Positions 16,797-26,366 of a stretch of 64,000 nt of DNA are shown here, in pieces. The notes under the pieces are model-generated. The model did not search any database and was not told where the DNA came from. It saw nothing but the letters and a program-made list of their open reading frames with translations. Each line of letters begins with the position of its first letter. Position 1 is the first letter of the stretch. Location of the stretch: contig NZ_JACHNY010000006.1 in NCBI RefSeq assembly GCF_014199625.1, positions 1 to 64,000 of the forward strand, in the 5' to 3' direction. Position numbers and translations under genes: made by a program. Source of the DNA: Sphingomonas abaci (GTDB taxonomy: Bacteria; Pseudomonadota; Alphaproteobacteria; Sphingomonadales; Sphingomonadaceae).

Positions 16797-17564
16797 GTGA
16801 TCGCCGATCTCCGGCTCGCGACGCGCGTCGCCGGGATGGCTGGCGCCTTGCTGGTCGCGCTGCCGCTCCACGGTCTGTGGCGACTGGCGGGCCGCCCTTC
16901 GCCCTGGCCGCGTCGCTTCCTGCGGCGCTGCGCGCGGATCATCGGGGCGAGTCCGGTCGTGATCGGCACGCCGGCCGGCGCGCAGACGGTGATGCTGGCC
17001 AACCACCTGAGCTGGATCGACATCTTGCTGCTCGCGGGCGAGACCGGGGCGGCCTTCGTCGCCAAGGCCGAGTTGCAGGCCACGCCGCTGGTCGGCTGGC
17101 TGGCGAGCCTCAACCACACGCTCTTCGTCGACCGGGCCGACCGGCTGGGCGTCGCCGACCAGGTCGAGCGGCTGCGCGGAGCGCTCGCCCGCCCCTGGCC
17201 GATCGTGATCTTCCCGGAGGGGACGACGGGCGACGGCATCACGCTGCTGCCGTTCAAGCCCGCCTTGCTCGGCGCGCTCGCCCCGCCGCCGCGGGGGCTG
17301 TGCGTGCAGCCGGTGCGGATCGACTATGGCGCGGCGCGCGACCTGATCTGGGGTGACGAAACCGGCCTGACCCATGCGCTGCGCGTGCTGCGCCGGCCCG
17401 GCCGCTTCCGCCCGACCCTGCGCTTCGGCGCGCCCTTTCTGCCACAGGGCCATCGCAAGACCATCGCCGCTGAGGCCCAGGCGGCGGTCGCGGCGCTGAG
17501 GGCGGCGGACGACATGGCGGCCCCCTCCCCTTTCGCGCCGGCTTCTGGTAACGGCGCGGGATGA
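16797..17564 (+). CDS. plsC: 1-acyl-sn-glycerol-3-phosphate acyltransferase family protein
   Basis: This membrane-associated acyltransferase converts lysophosphatidate to phosphatidate in phospholipid synthesis, or acts on a related acceptor. Motif I is NHLSWID (His-x4-Asp), the glycerophosphate motif is FPEGTT near 140, and a hydrophobic N-terminal segment is present ([18 protein letters not shown]). I chose GTG 16797 (255 residues), 20 bp after the regulator's stop. Its own stop overlaps miaB (ATGA). More than one PlsC paralogue is common, so the acceptor is not certain. Confidence 0.87.
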   Translation: MIADLRLATRVAGMAGALLVALPLHGLWRLAGRPSPWPRRFLRRCARIIGASPVVIGTPAGAQTVMLANHLSWIDILLLAGETGAAFVAKAELQATPLVGWLASLNHTLFVDRADRLGVADQVERLRGALARPWPIVIFPEGTTGDGITLLPFKPALLGALAPPPRGLCVQPVRIDYGAARDLIWGDETGLTHALRVLRRPGRFRPTLRFGAPFLPQGHRKTIAAEAQAAVAALRAADDMAAPSPFAPASGNGAG

Positions 17565-18889
17565 CCGCGCCCAGCAAAGACCTCCCCCACTCCCTCCCGA
17601 AGACCTTCCACGTCAAGTCGTTCGGCTGCCAGATGAACGTCTATGACGGCGAGCGCATGGCCGAACTCATGGCCGCGCAGGGGCTGACCGCCGCCGATGC
17701 GGACAGCGCCGATCTGGTCGTGCTCAACACCTGCCACATCCGCGAGAAGGCGACGGAGAAGGTCTATTCGGACATCGGCCGCCTGCGCAAGCACGGCCGC
17801 AAGCCGATGATCGCGGTCGCCGGCTGCGTCGCCCAGGCCGAGGGCGAGGAGATCGTCGCGCGCGCCAAGGTCGATGTGGTGGTCGGGCCGCAAGCCTATC
17901 ACAACCTGCCCGACCTGGTCGCCAGGGCGGCGGCGGGCGCGCCCGCGCTCGACACCGACATGCCGCTCGCCTCCAAGTTCGGCAAGCTGCCCGCGCGGCG
18001 GAAGGTCGGCCCCTCGGCCTTCCTGACCGTGCAGGAGGGCTGCGACAAGTTCTGCACCTATTGCGTCGTGCCCTACACCCGCGGCGCCGAGGTCTCGCGC
18101 GGCTTCGACGATCTGGTCGTCGAGGCGCGGGCGCTGGTCGAGGCGGGTGCGCGCGAGATCACGCTGCTCGGCCAGAACGTCAACGCCTGGGACGATGATG
18201 GTCGTGGGCTCCACGACCTGATCCGCACGCTCGACCGCATCCCCGGCCTGGCCCGGATCCGCTACACCACCAGCCATCCCAACGACATGCGACAGGGCCT
18301 GATCGACGCGCATGGCGATGTGGAGAGCCTGATGCCCTACCTGCACCTGCCCGTGCAATCCGGCGCGACCCGCATCCTGAAGGCGATGAACCGCAGCCAT
18401 GGCCGCGACGACTATCTCCGCCTGCTCGACCGGGTGCGCGCGGTGCGGCCCGACATTGCGCTGTCGGGCGACTTCATCGTCGGTTTTCCAGGGGAGACCG
18501 AGGCGGATTTCCGGGACACGCTGAGCCTGGTCGGCGAGGTCGGCTATGCCCAGGCCTTCTCGTTCAAATACAGCCCGCGCCCCGGCACCCCCGCCGCGGG
18601 CCTGACCGACGAGGTGCCGGCGGCGGTGATGGACGATCGGCTCCAGCGCCTCCAGGCCGCGCTCGGCCGCGACCAGCAGGCGTTCAACGCCGCGACCGTC
18701 GGCCGCCGCTGCCAGGTGCTGGTCGAGCGGCGCGGCAAGCTGCCCGGGCAGATGCTCGGCAAGTCGCCCTGGCTGCAATCGGTCCATTTCATGGGCGACC
18801 ATGCGATCGGCGACCTGGTCGAGGTGACGCTTACCGCCGCCGGCCCGGTCTCCCTGTCCGGCGTGGTGCAAATGGCCGAGGCCGCATGA
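17561..18889 (+). CDS. miaB: tRNA-2-methylthio-N6-dimethylallyladenosine synthase
   Basis: MiaB is a radical-SAM methylthiotransferase that modifies i6A37 to ms2i6A37 in tRNA. The N-terminal cluster cysteines sit in [18 protein letters not shown] and AGCVAQAEG. The radical-SAM motif is [15 protein letters not shown] near 155-170. A C-terminal TRAM domain follows. At 442 residues it is complete. It overlaps plsC and precedes phoH, a conserved neighbour. Confidence 0.96.
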   Translation: MTAPSKDLPHSLPKTFHVKSFGCQMNVYDGERMAELMAAQGLTAADADSADLVVLNTCHIREKATEKVYSDIGRLRKHGRKPMIAVAGCVAQAEGEEIVARAKVDVVVGPQAYHNLPDLVARAAAGAPALDTDMPLASKFGKLPARRKVGPSAFLTVQEGCDKFCTYCVVPYTRGAEVSRGFDDLVVEARALVEAGAREITLLGQNVNAWDDDGRGLHDLIRTLDRIPGLARIRYTTSHPNDMRQGLIDAHGDVESLMPYLHLPVQSGATRILKAMNRSHGRDDYLRLLDRVRAVRPDIALSGDFIVGFPGETEADFRDTLSLVGEVGYAQAFSFKYSPRPGTPAAGLTDEVPAAVMDDRLQRLQAALGRDQQAFNAATVGRRCQVLVERRGKLPGQMLGKSPWLQSVHFMGDHAIGDLVEVTLTAAGPVSLSGVVQMAEAA

Positions 18890-18954
18890 CATCTTTCCTT
18901 TCGGGCGTCGGCGTCCCACATTCACCCTCGACTCGCTGACACTGAAAGGACCGC

Positions 18955-19953
<999 letters not shown>

Positions 19954-20019
19954 CGCGCGGCACGCCCGGTCACCACGGGCGTGCTGTTCCCCCCTCCCCA
20001 TCTCGGCTAAGGACCGGGC

Positions 20020-20532
20020 ATGATCCAGATCGAACTTTCCCGCGAAGAGCCATGGCCGGACGGCGACTGGCAGGCGATCGCCGAGCGCGCCGCCCGCGCC
20101 GCGATCGAGCGGACGCCGCAGGGGCCGCTCATCACCACGCCCGCGCTGGTCGAGATCAGCGTCCGGCTGACCGACGATGCCGAGGTCCAGGCGCTCAACC
20201 GCCAGTACCGGCAGAAGGACAAGCCGACCAACGTCCTGTCCTTCCCGATGGTGCAGCCCGACCTGATCGACACGGTCAGCCAGAACAGCGACGATGGCGA
20301 GCTGCTGCTGGGCGACATCGTGCTGGCGCATGGCGTGTGCGCGGCCGAGGCGGCGGAGCGCGGCATCCCGGTGACCGACCATGCCACCCATCTCATGGTG
20401 CACGGCGTGCTCCATCTGCTAGGCTATGACCATGTCGACGACGACGAGGCGGCCGAGGCGATGGAGGAACTGGAGCGCCAGGCGCTCGCCACGCTCGGCA
20501 TCGCCGATCCCTATCTGATACGTGAGGACTGA
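20020..20532 (+). CDS. ybeY: rRNA maturation endoribonuclease YbeY
   Basis: YbeY is a zinc-dependent endoribonuclease needed for 16S rRNA 3'-end maturation and ribosome quality control. The three-His motif HGVLHLLGYDH is present near residues 128-138, and TNVLSFPM near 68 is typical. The protein has 170 residues. It is followed two bases later by the corC-type gene, so the genes are likely co-transcribed. Confidence 0.95.
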   Translation: MIQIELSREEPWPDGDWQAIAERAARAAIERTPQGPLITTPALVEISVRLTDDAEVQALNRQYRQKDKPTNVLSFPMVQPDLIDTVSQNSDDGELLLGDIVLAHGVCAAEAAERGIPVTDHATHLMVHGVLHLLGYDHVDDDEAAEAMEELERQALATLGIADPYLIRED

Positions 20533-20534
20533 CC

Positions 20535-21434
20535 GTGGCCGACGACCGAAGTAGCGCCGCGCACGATGAAAGCATCTGGCGCGGCCTGAAAAGCCTCATC
20601 TTCGGCAACGGGGCCGAGGAATCGCTGCGCGAGCAGCTGGAAGAGGCGATCGACCGGCACGAGGACGATCCCGCGCCGGACGCCAAGGGGGATCTGTCGC
20701 CGCTGGAGCGGCAGATGGTGCGCAACCTGCTGCATTTCGGCGAGCGCGACGCCGGCGATGTCGGCGTACCGCGCGCCGATATCGTCGCCGTGGAGGAGCG
20801 GACCAGCTTCGCGCATCTGGTCCAGATCTTCGCGGAGGCCGGCCACAGCCGCCTGCCCGTCTATCGCGAGAAGCTCGATACGATCATCGGCATGGTCCAT
20901 ATCAAGGACGTGTTCGCGATCCTGGCGCGGGGCGGGCCGCAGCCCGCCTCGATCGCGTCGCTGATCCGCGAACCGCTCTATGTACCGATGAGCCGCGGCG
21001 CACTCGACGTGCTCGCCGACATGCGCTCGAAGCGCGTTCATCTGGCGATCGTGCTCGACGAATATTCGGGCACCGAGGGCCTGGTGACGATCGAGGACCT
21101 GGTCGAGGAGATCGTCGGCGAGATCGAGGACGAGCATGACGAGGCGCCCCAGGCGCTGCTGATCCCGCTCGACAATGGCGGATGGGACGCCGACGCGCGC
21201 GCCGAACTGGAGGACGCCGCCGAGGCGATCGACGAACGGCTGGGCGAGGCGGACAGCGATGTCGATACGCTGGGCGGCCTCGCGGCGGTGCTGGCCGGCC
21301 ATGTCCCGGCGATCGGCGAATGCGTCGTCCACCCCTCGGGCTGGACGTTCGAGATCATCGACGCCGACGAACGCCGCATCCACCGGCTGCGCCTCCACCC
21401 GCCCGCCGAACAGGCGACGCTGGAAGAGGCCTGA
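20535..21434 (+). CDS. corC: CorC/HlyC-type CBS-domain protein
   Basis: This is a cytoplasmic member of the hemolysin/CorC group without the membrane DUF21 domain. A pair of CBS domains occupies about residues 75-195 (VGVPRADIVAVEE near the first). A CorC_HlyC C-terminal domain follows (VHPSGWTFEIIDADERRIHRLRL). The group is linked to magnesium/cobalt efflux or resistance. The start is GTG 20535, with GAGGA at 20524-20528. Its place directly after ybeY is conserved; the usual following gene lnt is absent. Confidence 0.88.
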   Translation: MADDRSSAAHDESIWRGLKSLIFGNGAEESLREQLEEAIDRHEDDPAPDAKGDLSPLERQMVRNLLHFGERDAGDVGVPRADIVAVEERTSFAHLVQIFAEAGHSRLPVYREKLDTIIGMVHIKDVFAILARGGPQPASIASLIREPLYVPMSRGALDVLADMRSKRVHLAIVLDEYSGTEGLVTIEDLVEEIVGEIEDEHDEAPQALLIPLDNGGWDADARAELEDAAEAIDERLGEADSDVDTLGGLAAVLAGHVPAIGECVVHPSGWTFEIIDADERRIHRLRLHPPAEQATLEEA

Positions 21435-21445
21435 GGGTCCGGATG

Positions 21446-21468
21446 GGTCGATGGCCATGCCATCGGCC
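21446..21468 (+). terminator. Hairpin after corC
   Basis: The ten-base arms at 21446-21455 and 21459-21468 pair fully, with one G-T wobble, around a three-base loop. There is no U-run, so it may be a weak or processing terminator. It separates corC from the next gene. Confidence 0.4.
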
Positions 21469-21504
21469 CTTCCGTTCGGCGAGCGGAGCGCCTAACTTGC
21501 CGGC

Positions 21505-22830
21505 ATGTTGAAGCACGTCCTGCGCGTCCTCGCGCTTGTCCTCGTCGTGGCGATCGGGTTCGTCGTCTATATTGCCTGGCCCGACGAGGCGAAGCTGTCG
21601 GTCGATCAGGTGGCGGGGGCCCGCCCCGACATCACCGCGCCGCGCGTCCAGACCATCCCGACCGTCAAGGTCGCCGACGCGGTCGGCTGGCCCAAGGGCG
21701 TGACGCCGAAGCCCGCGCCCGGACTGGCGGTGGCGGCCTTCGCCACCGGGCTCGATCATCCGCGCTGGCTCTATCGCCTGCCCAATGGCGACGTGCTGGT
21801 CGCCGAGACCAACTCGCCGCCGCGCTCGGGCGGCGGCCTCCAGGGCTGGGTGATGCGCCACCTGTTCGGCAAGGTCGGCGCGGGCGTGCCCTCGGCCAAC
21901 CGGATCACGCTGCTGCGCGACGCCAATGGCGACGGGATCGCGGAGGAGCGTCACGTCTTCATGCAGGGGCTCAACTCGCCCTTCGGCATGGCGCTGCTGA
22001 ACGGGCAGCTCTATGTCGCCAACACCGATGCGTTGGTCCGCGTCCCCTATCGCGACGGCGAGACGCGGATCACCGCCCGACCCGTGAAGGTCATGGCGCT
22101 GTCGGGCGGCGGCAATCACTGGGCGCGCAACGTGATCGTGTCGGGCGACGGCAAGACGCTGTTCGTCTCGGTCGGATCGCGCACCAACATCGCCGACGAG
22201 GGGATCGAGCGCGAGAAGTACCGCGCCAACATCCTCCAGGTCTGGCCGAACGGCAACTGGCGCATCTATGCCGCCGGCCTGCGCAACCCCAACGGCATGG
22301 CGATCAACCCGATCAACAAGCAGCTCTGGACCGTGGTCAACGAGCGCGACATGCTCGGCTCCGACCTCGCGCCCGATTACCTGACCCAGGTCGAATTCGG
22401 CGATCAGTTCGGCTGGCCCTGGTATTATTGGGGCGGCTATCCCGACAACCGGGTCGAGCCCAAGAACCCGCAATTGCAGGAATATTCCAAGCGTCCCGAT
22501 TATGCGCTGGGACCGCATGTCGCCGCGCTCGGCCTGACCTTCGCCGACAGCGCCCGGCTGGGCGACGCCTGGGCGAACGGCGCGTTCGTCGGCGAGCATG
22601 GCTCGTGGAACCGCAAGCCGGTGTCGGGCTACAAGGTCGTCTATGTCCCGTTCGGCCCGACCGGCTATCCGGTGAAAGGGGCCAAGCCGGTCGACGTGCT
22701 GACCGGCTTCCTCGACGCCAAGGGCGACGCGATGGGCCGGCCGGTCGGCGTCATCACCGATCGCAGCGGCGCGCTGCTGGTGGCGGACGATGTCGGCAAC
22801 GCGATCTGGCGGGTGTCGGCGGCGCGGTGA
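21505..22830 (+). CDS. L-sorbosone dehydrogenase-like PQQ-type beta-propeller protein
   Basis: This 441-residue protein has one N-terminal membrane helix or signal anchor (LRVLALVLVVAIGFVVYIAW). It then has a six-bladed propeller of the soluble aldose/sorbosone dehydrogenase type. The blades are seen as repeated segments such as GLDHPRWLYRLPNGDVLVAET and AAGLRNPNGMAINP. The family motif GEHGSWNR lies near 370. It is expected in the periplasm, where such enzymes oxidise aldehydes or sugars with PQQ; the substrate is unknown. No PQQ synthesis genes are nearby. It occupies the place where lnt often follows corC. Confidence 0.8.
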   Translation: MLKHVLRVLALVLVVAIGFVVYIAWPDEAKLSVDQVAGARPDITAPRVQTIPTVKVADAVGWPKGVTPKPAPGLAVAAFATGLDHPRWLYRLPNGDVLVAETNSPPRSGGGLQGWVMRHLFGKVGAGVPSANRITLLRDANGDGIAEERHVFMQGLNSPFGMALLNGQLYVANTDALVRVPYRDGETRITARPVKVMALSGGGNHWARNVIVSGDGKTLFVSVGSRTNIADEGIEREKYRANILQVWPNGNWRIYAAGLRNPNGMAINPINKQLWTVVNERDMLGSDLAPDYLTQVEFGDQFGWPWYYWGGYPDNRVEPKNPQLQEYSKRPDYALGPHVAALGLTFADSARLGDAWANGAFVGEHGSWNRKPVSGYKVVYVPFGPTGYPVKGAKPVDVLTGFLDAKGDAMGRPVGVITDRSGALLVADDVGNAIWRVSAAR

Positions 22831-23186
22831 TTCTCCAGCCAATCGGCCTCGCTCCAATCCCCTCCTACACGGAGCGGTAGCAGGCCGACGGTGCGGCACA
22901 GGGGTGTACCGGTCGCGGGGGCGCGGCTTGGCACGGCCCATTGCATTCCTCGATCCGCTCCACGCGCTTCGCCGGCCGCGCCAGGTAGGCGTGTGCACGA
23001 TCGGGGCGAGGTCTTCCCTCCTGTAAGCGCGGCTGGCGCAGCCGTTGCCCGCCCCTTCCCCGAAGCGACGTCGACCGCTGCGACTTTGGTCGTAGATGCC
23101 CGGCGCGCCCGGTTGGCGTAAAAGGATCGCCACCGACCAGGGGACCGGTCCGATCGAACGGGCGGCCCCAACGACCAAGGGGATGG
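22831..23186. other. Intergenic region before the TonB receptor
   Basis: These 356 bases hold the hairpin at 22844-22887 and the leader of the receptor gene. AAGGGG at 23177-23182 is the receptor's ribosome site. Short open frames exist, but their composition and sequence give no support for a gene. I see no convincing promoter or riboswitch. Confidence 0.5.
22844..22887 (+). terminator. Interrupted hairpin after the sorbosone dehydrogenase-like gene
   Basis: CGGCCTCGCTCC (22844-22855) pairs with GGAGCG (22871-22876) and AGGCCG (22882-22887), with a five-base bulge. No U-run follows. It may end transcription or stabilise the 3' end. Confidence 0.35.
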
Positions 23187-26100
23187 ATGATGACGAAGGG
23201 CAGTCGCGGGCGGACACGAGGTTCGCGGGTTTATGATAACGCTACCAGCCTGATCGTGCTGGCCGCCGCGCTGATCGCCAGCCCGGCCTTGGCGCAGGAG
23301 GCGGCACCGGCCGCGCCGCAGAACCAGGCCGGCGTTCCGGACTCGACCCGCTCCGCCGATCCTGCCGCGCCGGACCAGCTGATCGCGCCCGAGACCACCA
23401 CCGACGGCACCGCCGAGCCGCAACAGGCGCCGACCACCGGCGCGGACATCGTCGTCACGGGCACGCGCATCACCGCCACCGGCTTCAACGCGCCGACGCC
23501 GACCACGGTGATCGGCGAGGACCAGATCCTCAAGAACGCGCAGCCCAACATCTTCAACACGGTCGCGCAGCTGCCATCGCTCCAGGGCTCGACCGGCGCG
23601 CAGACCGGCACGTTCAGCACGTCGAGCGGCACCCAGGGCCTCAGCTCCTTCTCGCTGCGCGGCCTGGGCACGATCCGCACCCTGACGCTGCTCGACGGGC
23701 AACGCGTGGTCGGCGCGAATGTGACCGGCGTGCCCGACATCAGCCAGTTCCCGCAGCTGCTGATCAAGCGGGTCGACATCGTCACCGGCGGCGCTTCCGC
23801 CTCCTATGGATCGGACGCGGTCGGCGGCGTCATCAACTTCATCACCGATACGCGCTTCACCGGGTTCAAGGGGAACCTCCAGACCGGCGTCACCAATTAC
23901 GGCGATGGCGGGCAGGTGCTGGCCCAAGCCGCGGTCGGCAAGGCATTCGCCGACGACAAGCTGCACGTCATCCTGAGCGGCGAATATGCCAAGGACCAGG
24001 GCGTCGGCCCGGGCTTTTTCGGCGAGGACCTGGCCGGCAGCCGCGACTGGTATCGCGCCAGCACGTTGGTCGACACCGGCATCCGCAACAACGGATCGCC
24101 CCAGTTCAACTACCGCGACCATGCGCAGGCGTATCAATACACCCGCTACGGCCTGATCAGCAACGGACCGTTGCAGGGCACCGCGTTCGACGTGAACGGC
24201 GTCCCCTTCCAGTTCAACTACGGCTCGAACGGCGTGCCCGCCAAGAACGCCGGCGGCAGCGTGATCGGCTGCTATGTCGGCTTCTGCGTCGGCGGCGACC
24301 AGTCGGGCCATGTCGGCTCGGGCACCTCGCTGCAATCCGCGCTCCAGCGGCTGAACGGCTATACGCGGATCGGCTATGACATCGCGCCCGACACCGAGAT
24401 CTACGCCACCGTCAACGTCGCGCAGGTCAAGTCGAGCAACCAGCCCAATCCGGGCGCGGCACGCAGCGGCCTGACCATCCAATGCGCCAATCCCTATCTG
24501 CCCGAGTCGATCACCGCGGCCTGCGCGGCGAACGGCATCACCTCGTTCCAATATGGCCTGAGCAGCGCGATCCTGCCCAACATCAAGGTCCATACCGATC
24601 GTCGCCAGTATCGCTTCGTCGGCGGGCTGAAGGGCAAGGCCGATCTGGGCGGGACCAACTGGTCCTATGACGCCTATTACGAACATGGCATCAACATCAC
24701 CGACATCAATGTCGACAACATCCTGCTGACCCGCCGCTACGACCAGGCGATCAATGCGACCCGGATCAACGGCCAGATCGTCTGCGCCGACGCCGTCGCG
24801 CGGGCGAATGGCTGCCAACCGATCAACATCTTCGGCGGCTTCACGCCGTCGGCCGGCGCACTGTCGTATATCGTTCCGGAGAACGGTCCCTTCCAGCATA
24901 CTAAGCAGACCCAGGACGCCGCCGCGATCAGCGTGTCGGGAACGCCGCTGGAGCTGTGGGCCGGGCCGCTCGCGGTCGCCTTCGGTGCGGAATATCGCCG
25001 TGAATTCTACCGCGTGAACGCCGACCCTTACGGTGCGGGCGTCTCCGCGATCAGCCCGAATTCGGACCTGTACCCGGTCGACCCGATCCTCAATTCGGCG
25101 ACCGGCAGCAATTGGTACGCCGGCAACTACAAGAACGGGTCGGGCAAGTACCACGTCCTGGAAAGCTTCCTGGAACTCAACCTGCCGGTGCTCGACTCGG
25201 AAGTCCTGGGCAAGGCCAACGTCAATCTCGCCGGCCGCGCCACCCGCTATTCGACCTCGGGCCTGATCTATGCCTGGAAGGTCGGCGGCACCTGGGAGAC
25301 GCCGCTCGACGGGCTGCGCCTGCGCGCCGTCACCTCGCGCGACGTGCGCGCACCCAACCTGTCGGAGCTGTTCGCCGCGCCGACCACCACCACCGTGCCC
25401 AACTTCACCGATCCGCGCACCTCGGCGCAGTTCCCCAATGGGCGGCAGGTGCTGATCATCCAGAACACGATCGGCAATTCGCAGCTCCGCCCGGAAACTG
25501 CGCGCAGCACCGAGGCGGGCGTGGTCTATGCGCGGCCGTCCTGGCTGCCCGGGCTCAGCCTGTCGTTCGACTATTACAACATCAAGGTGAAGGACGTCGT
25601 CTCCAGCCTGTCGGCGCAGCAGATCGTCAATCTGTGCGTGGTCCAAAACATCCCGGCCACCTGCGGCGCGTTCGACCTCGACAGCGACTTCAAGTTCGTC
25701 AACGTTCAGTCGTTCAACCTCGCCTCGATCCGGACCCGCGGCTTCGACATCGAGGCCAGCTACCAGTGGCGCAACCCGCTGGGCCTGGACGGCAACTTCA
25801 CGCTGCGCGGTCTCGGCACGCACGTGATCGACTTCATCACCGATCCCGGCCTGCCCGGCACCATCCCGGTCGACTCGGCCGGCGCCAATTCGGGCGCCAC
25901 GCCCGACTGGAAGTGGCTGGCCATCCAGACCTATGACAATGACCGGTTCAGCCTGCTGGTCCAGGAGCGCTGGTTCAGCGACGGCGTGTTCGGCAACCAA
26001 TATGTCGTCTGCTCGGCCGGCAACTGCCCGGTCTCGACCGCCAACAACCCGACGATCGACTATAACCGGATGAAGGGCGCCTTCTATGTCGATATCGGCG

Positions 26101-26267
26101 GGTCGGTGAATGTGACCAAGGAAGTGGCGATGTTCTTCAAGGTCGATAATCTGTTCGACCGCGACCCGACCCCGTCGCCGCAGACCAACACCGGGCTCGA
26201 CGTCAATCCGGCGCTCTACGACACGCTGGGCCGCTTCTACCGCGTCGGCGTGCGCGCGCGCTTCTGA
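23187..26267 (+). CDS. TonB-dependent outer-membrane receptor
   Basis: This is a 1026-residue energised importer of the outer membrane. A signal segment ends near residue 37 (LIASPALAQ). A low-complexity linker rich in Ala and Pro follows, then the plug domain beginning DIVVTGTRITATGFNAP. The 22-strand barrel ends in a terminal Phe (YRVGVRARF). The plug carries the common PTPTTVIGEDQI and GGASASYGSDAVGGVINF motifs. No transporter, regulator or enzyme adjoins it, so the ligand cannot be inferred. The start is ATG 23187 or 23190. Confidence 0.92.
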   Translation: MMTKGSRGRTRGSRVYDNATSLIVLAAALIASPALAQEAAPAAPQNQAGVPDSTRSADPAAPDQLIAPETTTDGTAEPQQAPTTGADIVVTGTRITATGFNAPTPTTVIGEDQILKNAQPNIFNTVAQLPSLQGSTGAQTGTFSTSSGTQGLSSFSLRGLGTIRTLTLLDGQRVVGANVTGVPDISQFPQLLIKRVDIVTGGASASYGSDAVGGVINFITDTRFTGFKGNLQTGVTNYGDGGQVLAQAAVGKAFADDKLHVILSGEYAKDQGVGPGFFGEDLAGSRDWYRASTLVDTGIRNNGSPQFNYRDHAQAYQYTRYGLISNGPLQGTAFDVNGVPFQFNYGSNGVPAKNAGGSVIGCYVGFCVGGDQSGHVGSGTSLQSALQRLNGYTRIGYDIAPDTEIYATVNVAQVKSSNQPNPGAARSGLTIQCANPYLPESITAACAANGITSFQYGLSSAILPNIKVHTDRRQYRFVGGLKGKADLGGTNWSYDAYYEHGINITDINVDNILLTRRYDQAINATRINGQIVCADAVARANGCQPINIFGGFTPSAGALSYIVPENGPFQHTKQTQDAAAISVSGTPLELWAGPLAVAFGAEYRREFYRVNADPYGAGVSAISPNSDLYPVDPILNSATGSNWYAGNYKNGSGKYHVLESFLELNLPVLDSEVLGKANVNLAGRATRYSTSGLIYAWKVGGTWETPLDGLRLRAVTSRDVRAPNLSELFAAPTTTTVPNFTDPRTSAQFPNGRQVLIIQNTIGNSQLRPETARSTEAGVVYARPSWLPGLSLSFDYYNIKVKDVVSSLSAQQIVNLCVVQNIPATCGAFDLDSDFKFVNVQSFNLASIRTRGFDIEASYQWRNPLGLDGNFTLRGLGTHVIDFITDPGLPGTIPVDSAGANSGATPDWKWLAIQTYDNDRFSLLVQERWFSDGVFGNQYVVCSAGNCPVSTANNPTIDYNRMKGAFYVDIGGSVNVTKEVAMFFKVDNLFDRDPTPSPQTNTGLDVNPALYDTLGRFYRVGVRARF

Positions 26268-26321
26268 CCCTTTTCCCAGGTTGCCCCGGACCCCTTCCGG
26301 GGTGGCATTCCCCTGCCCTGG

Positions 26322-26358
26322 CGGCGTCGGTCGATCCTCTCGACCGACGCCGTTTTTT
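26322..26358 (+). terminator. Strong intrinsic terminator after the TonB receptor
   Basis: A perfect 13-bp stem (26322-26334 with 26340-26352) and a five-base loop are followed by six T residues. A smaller GC-rich hairpin lies just before it at 26284-26302. It should end the receptor transcript and shield the opposing chemotaxis gene. Confidence 0.9.
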
Positions 26359-26366
26359 GCTGGCTG

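Noticed and set aside
22891..23121. Small gene in the gap before the TonB receptor
   Set aside because: The frame lacks a ribosome site and its product is Arg/Ala/Pro-rich without any family feature.
22665..26000. Very long open frame antisense to the TonB receptor
   Set aside because: The receptor has full domain structure. The antisense frame crosses the intergenic region without a start signal and shows no motif.
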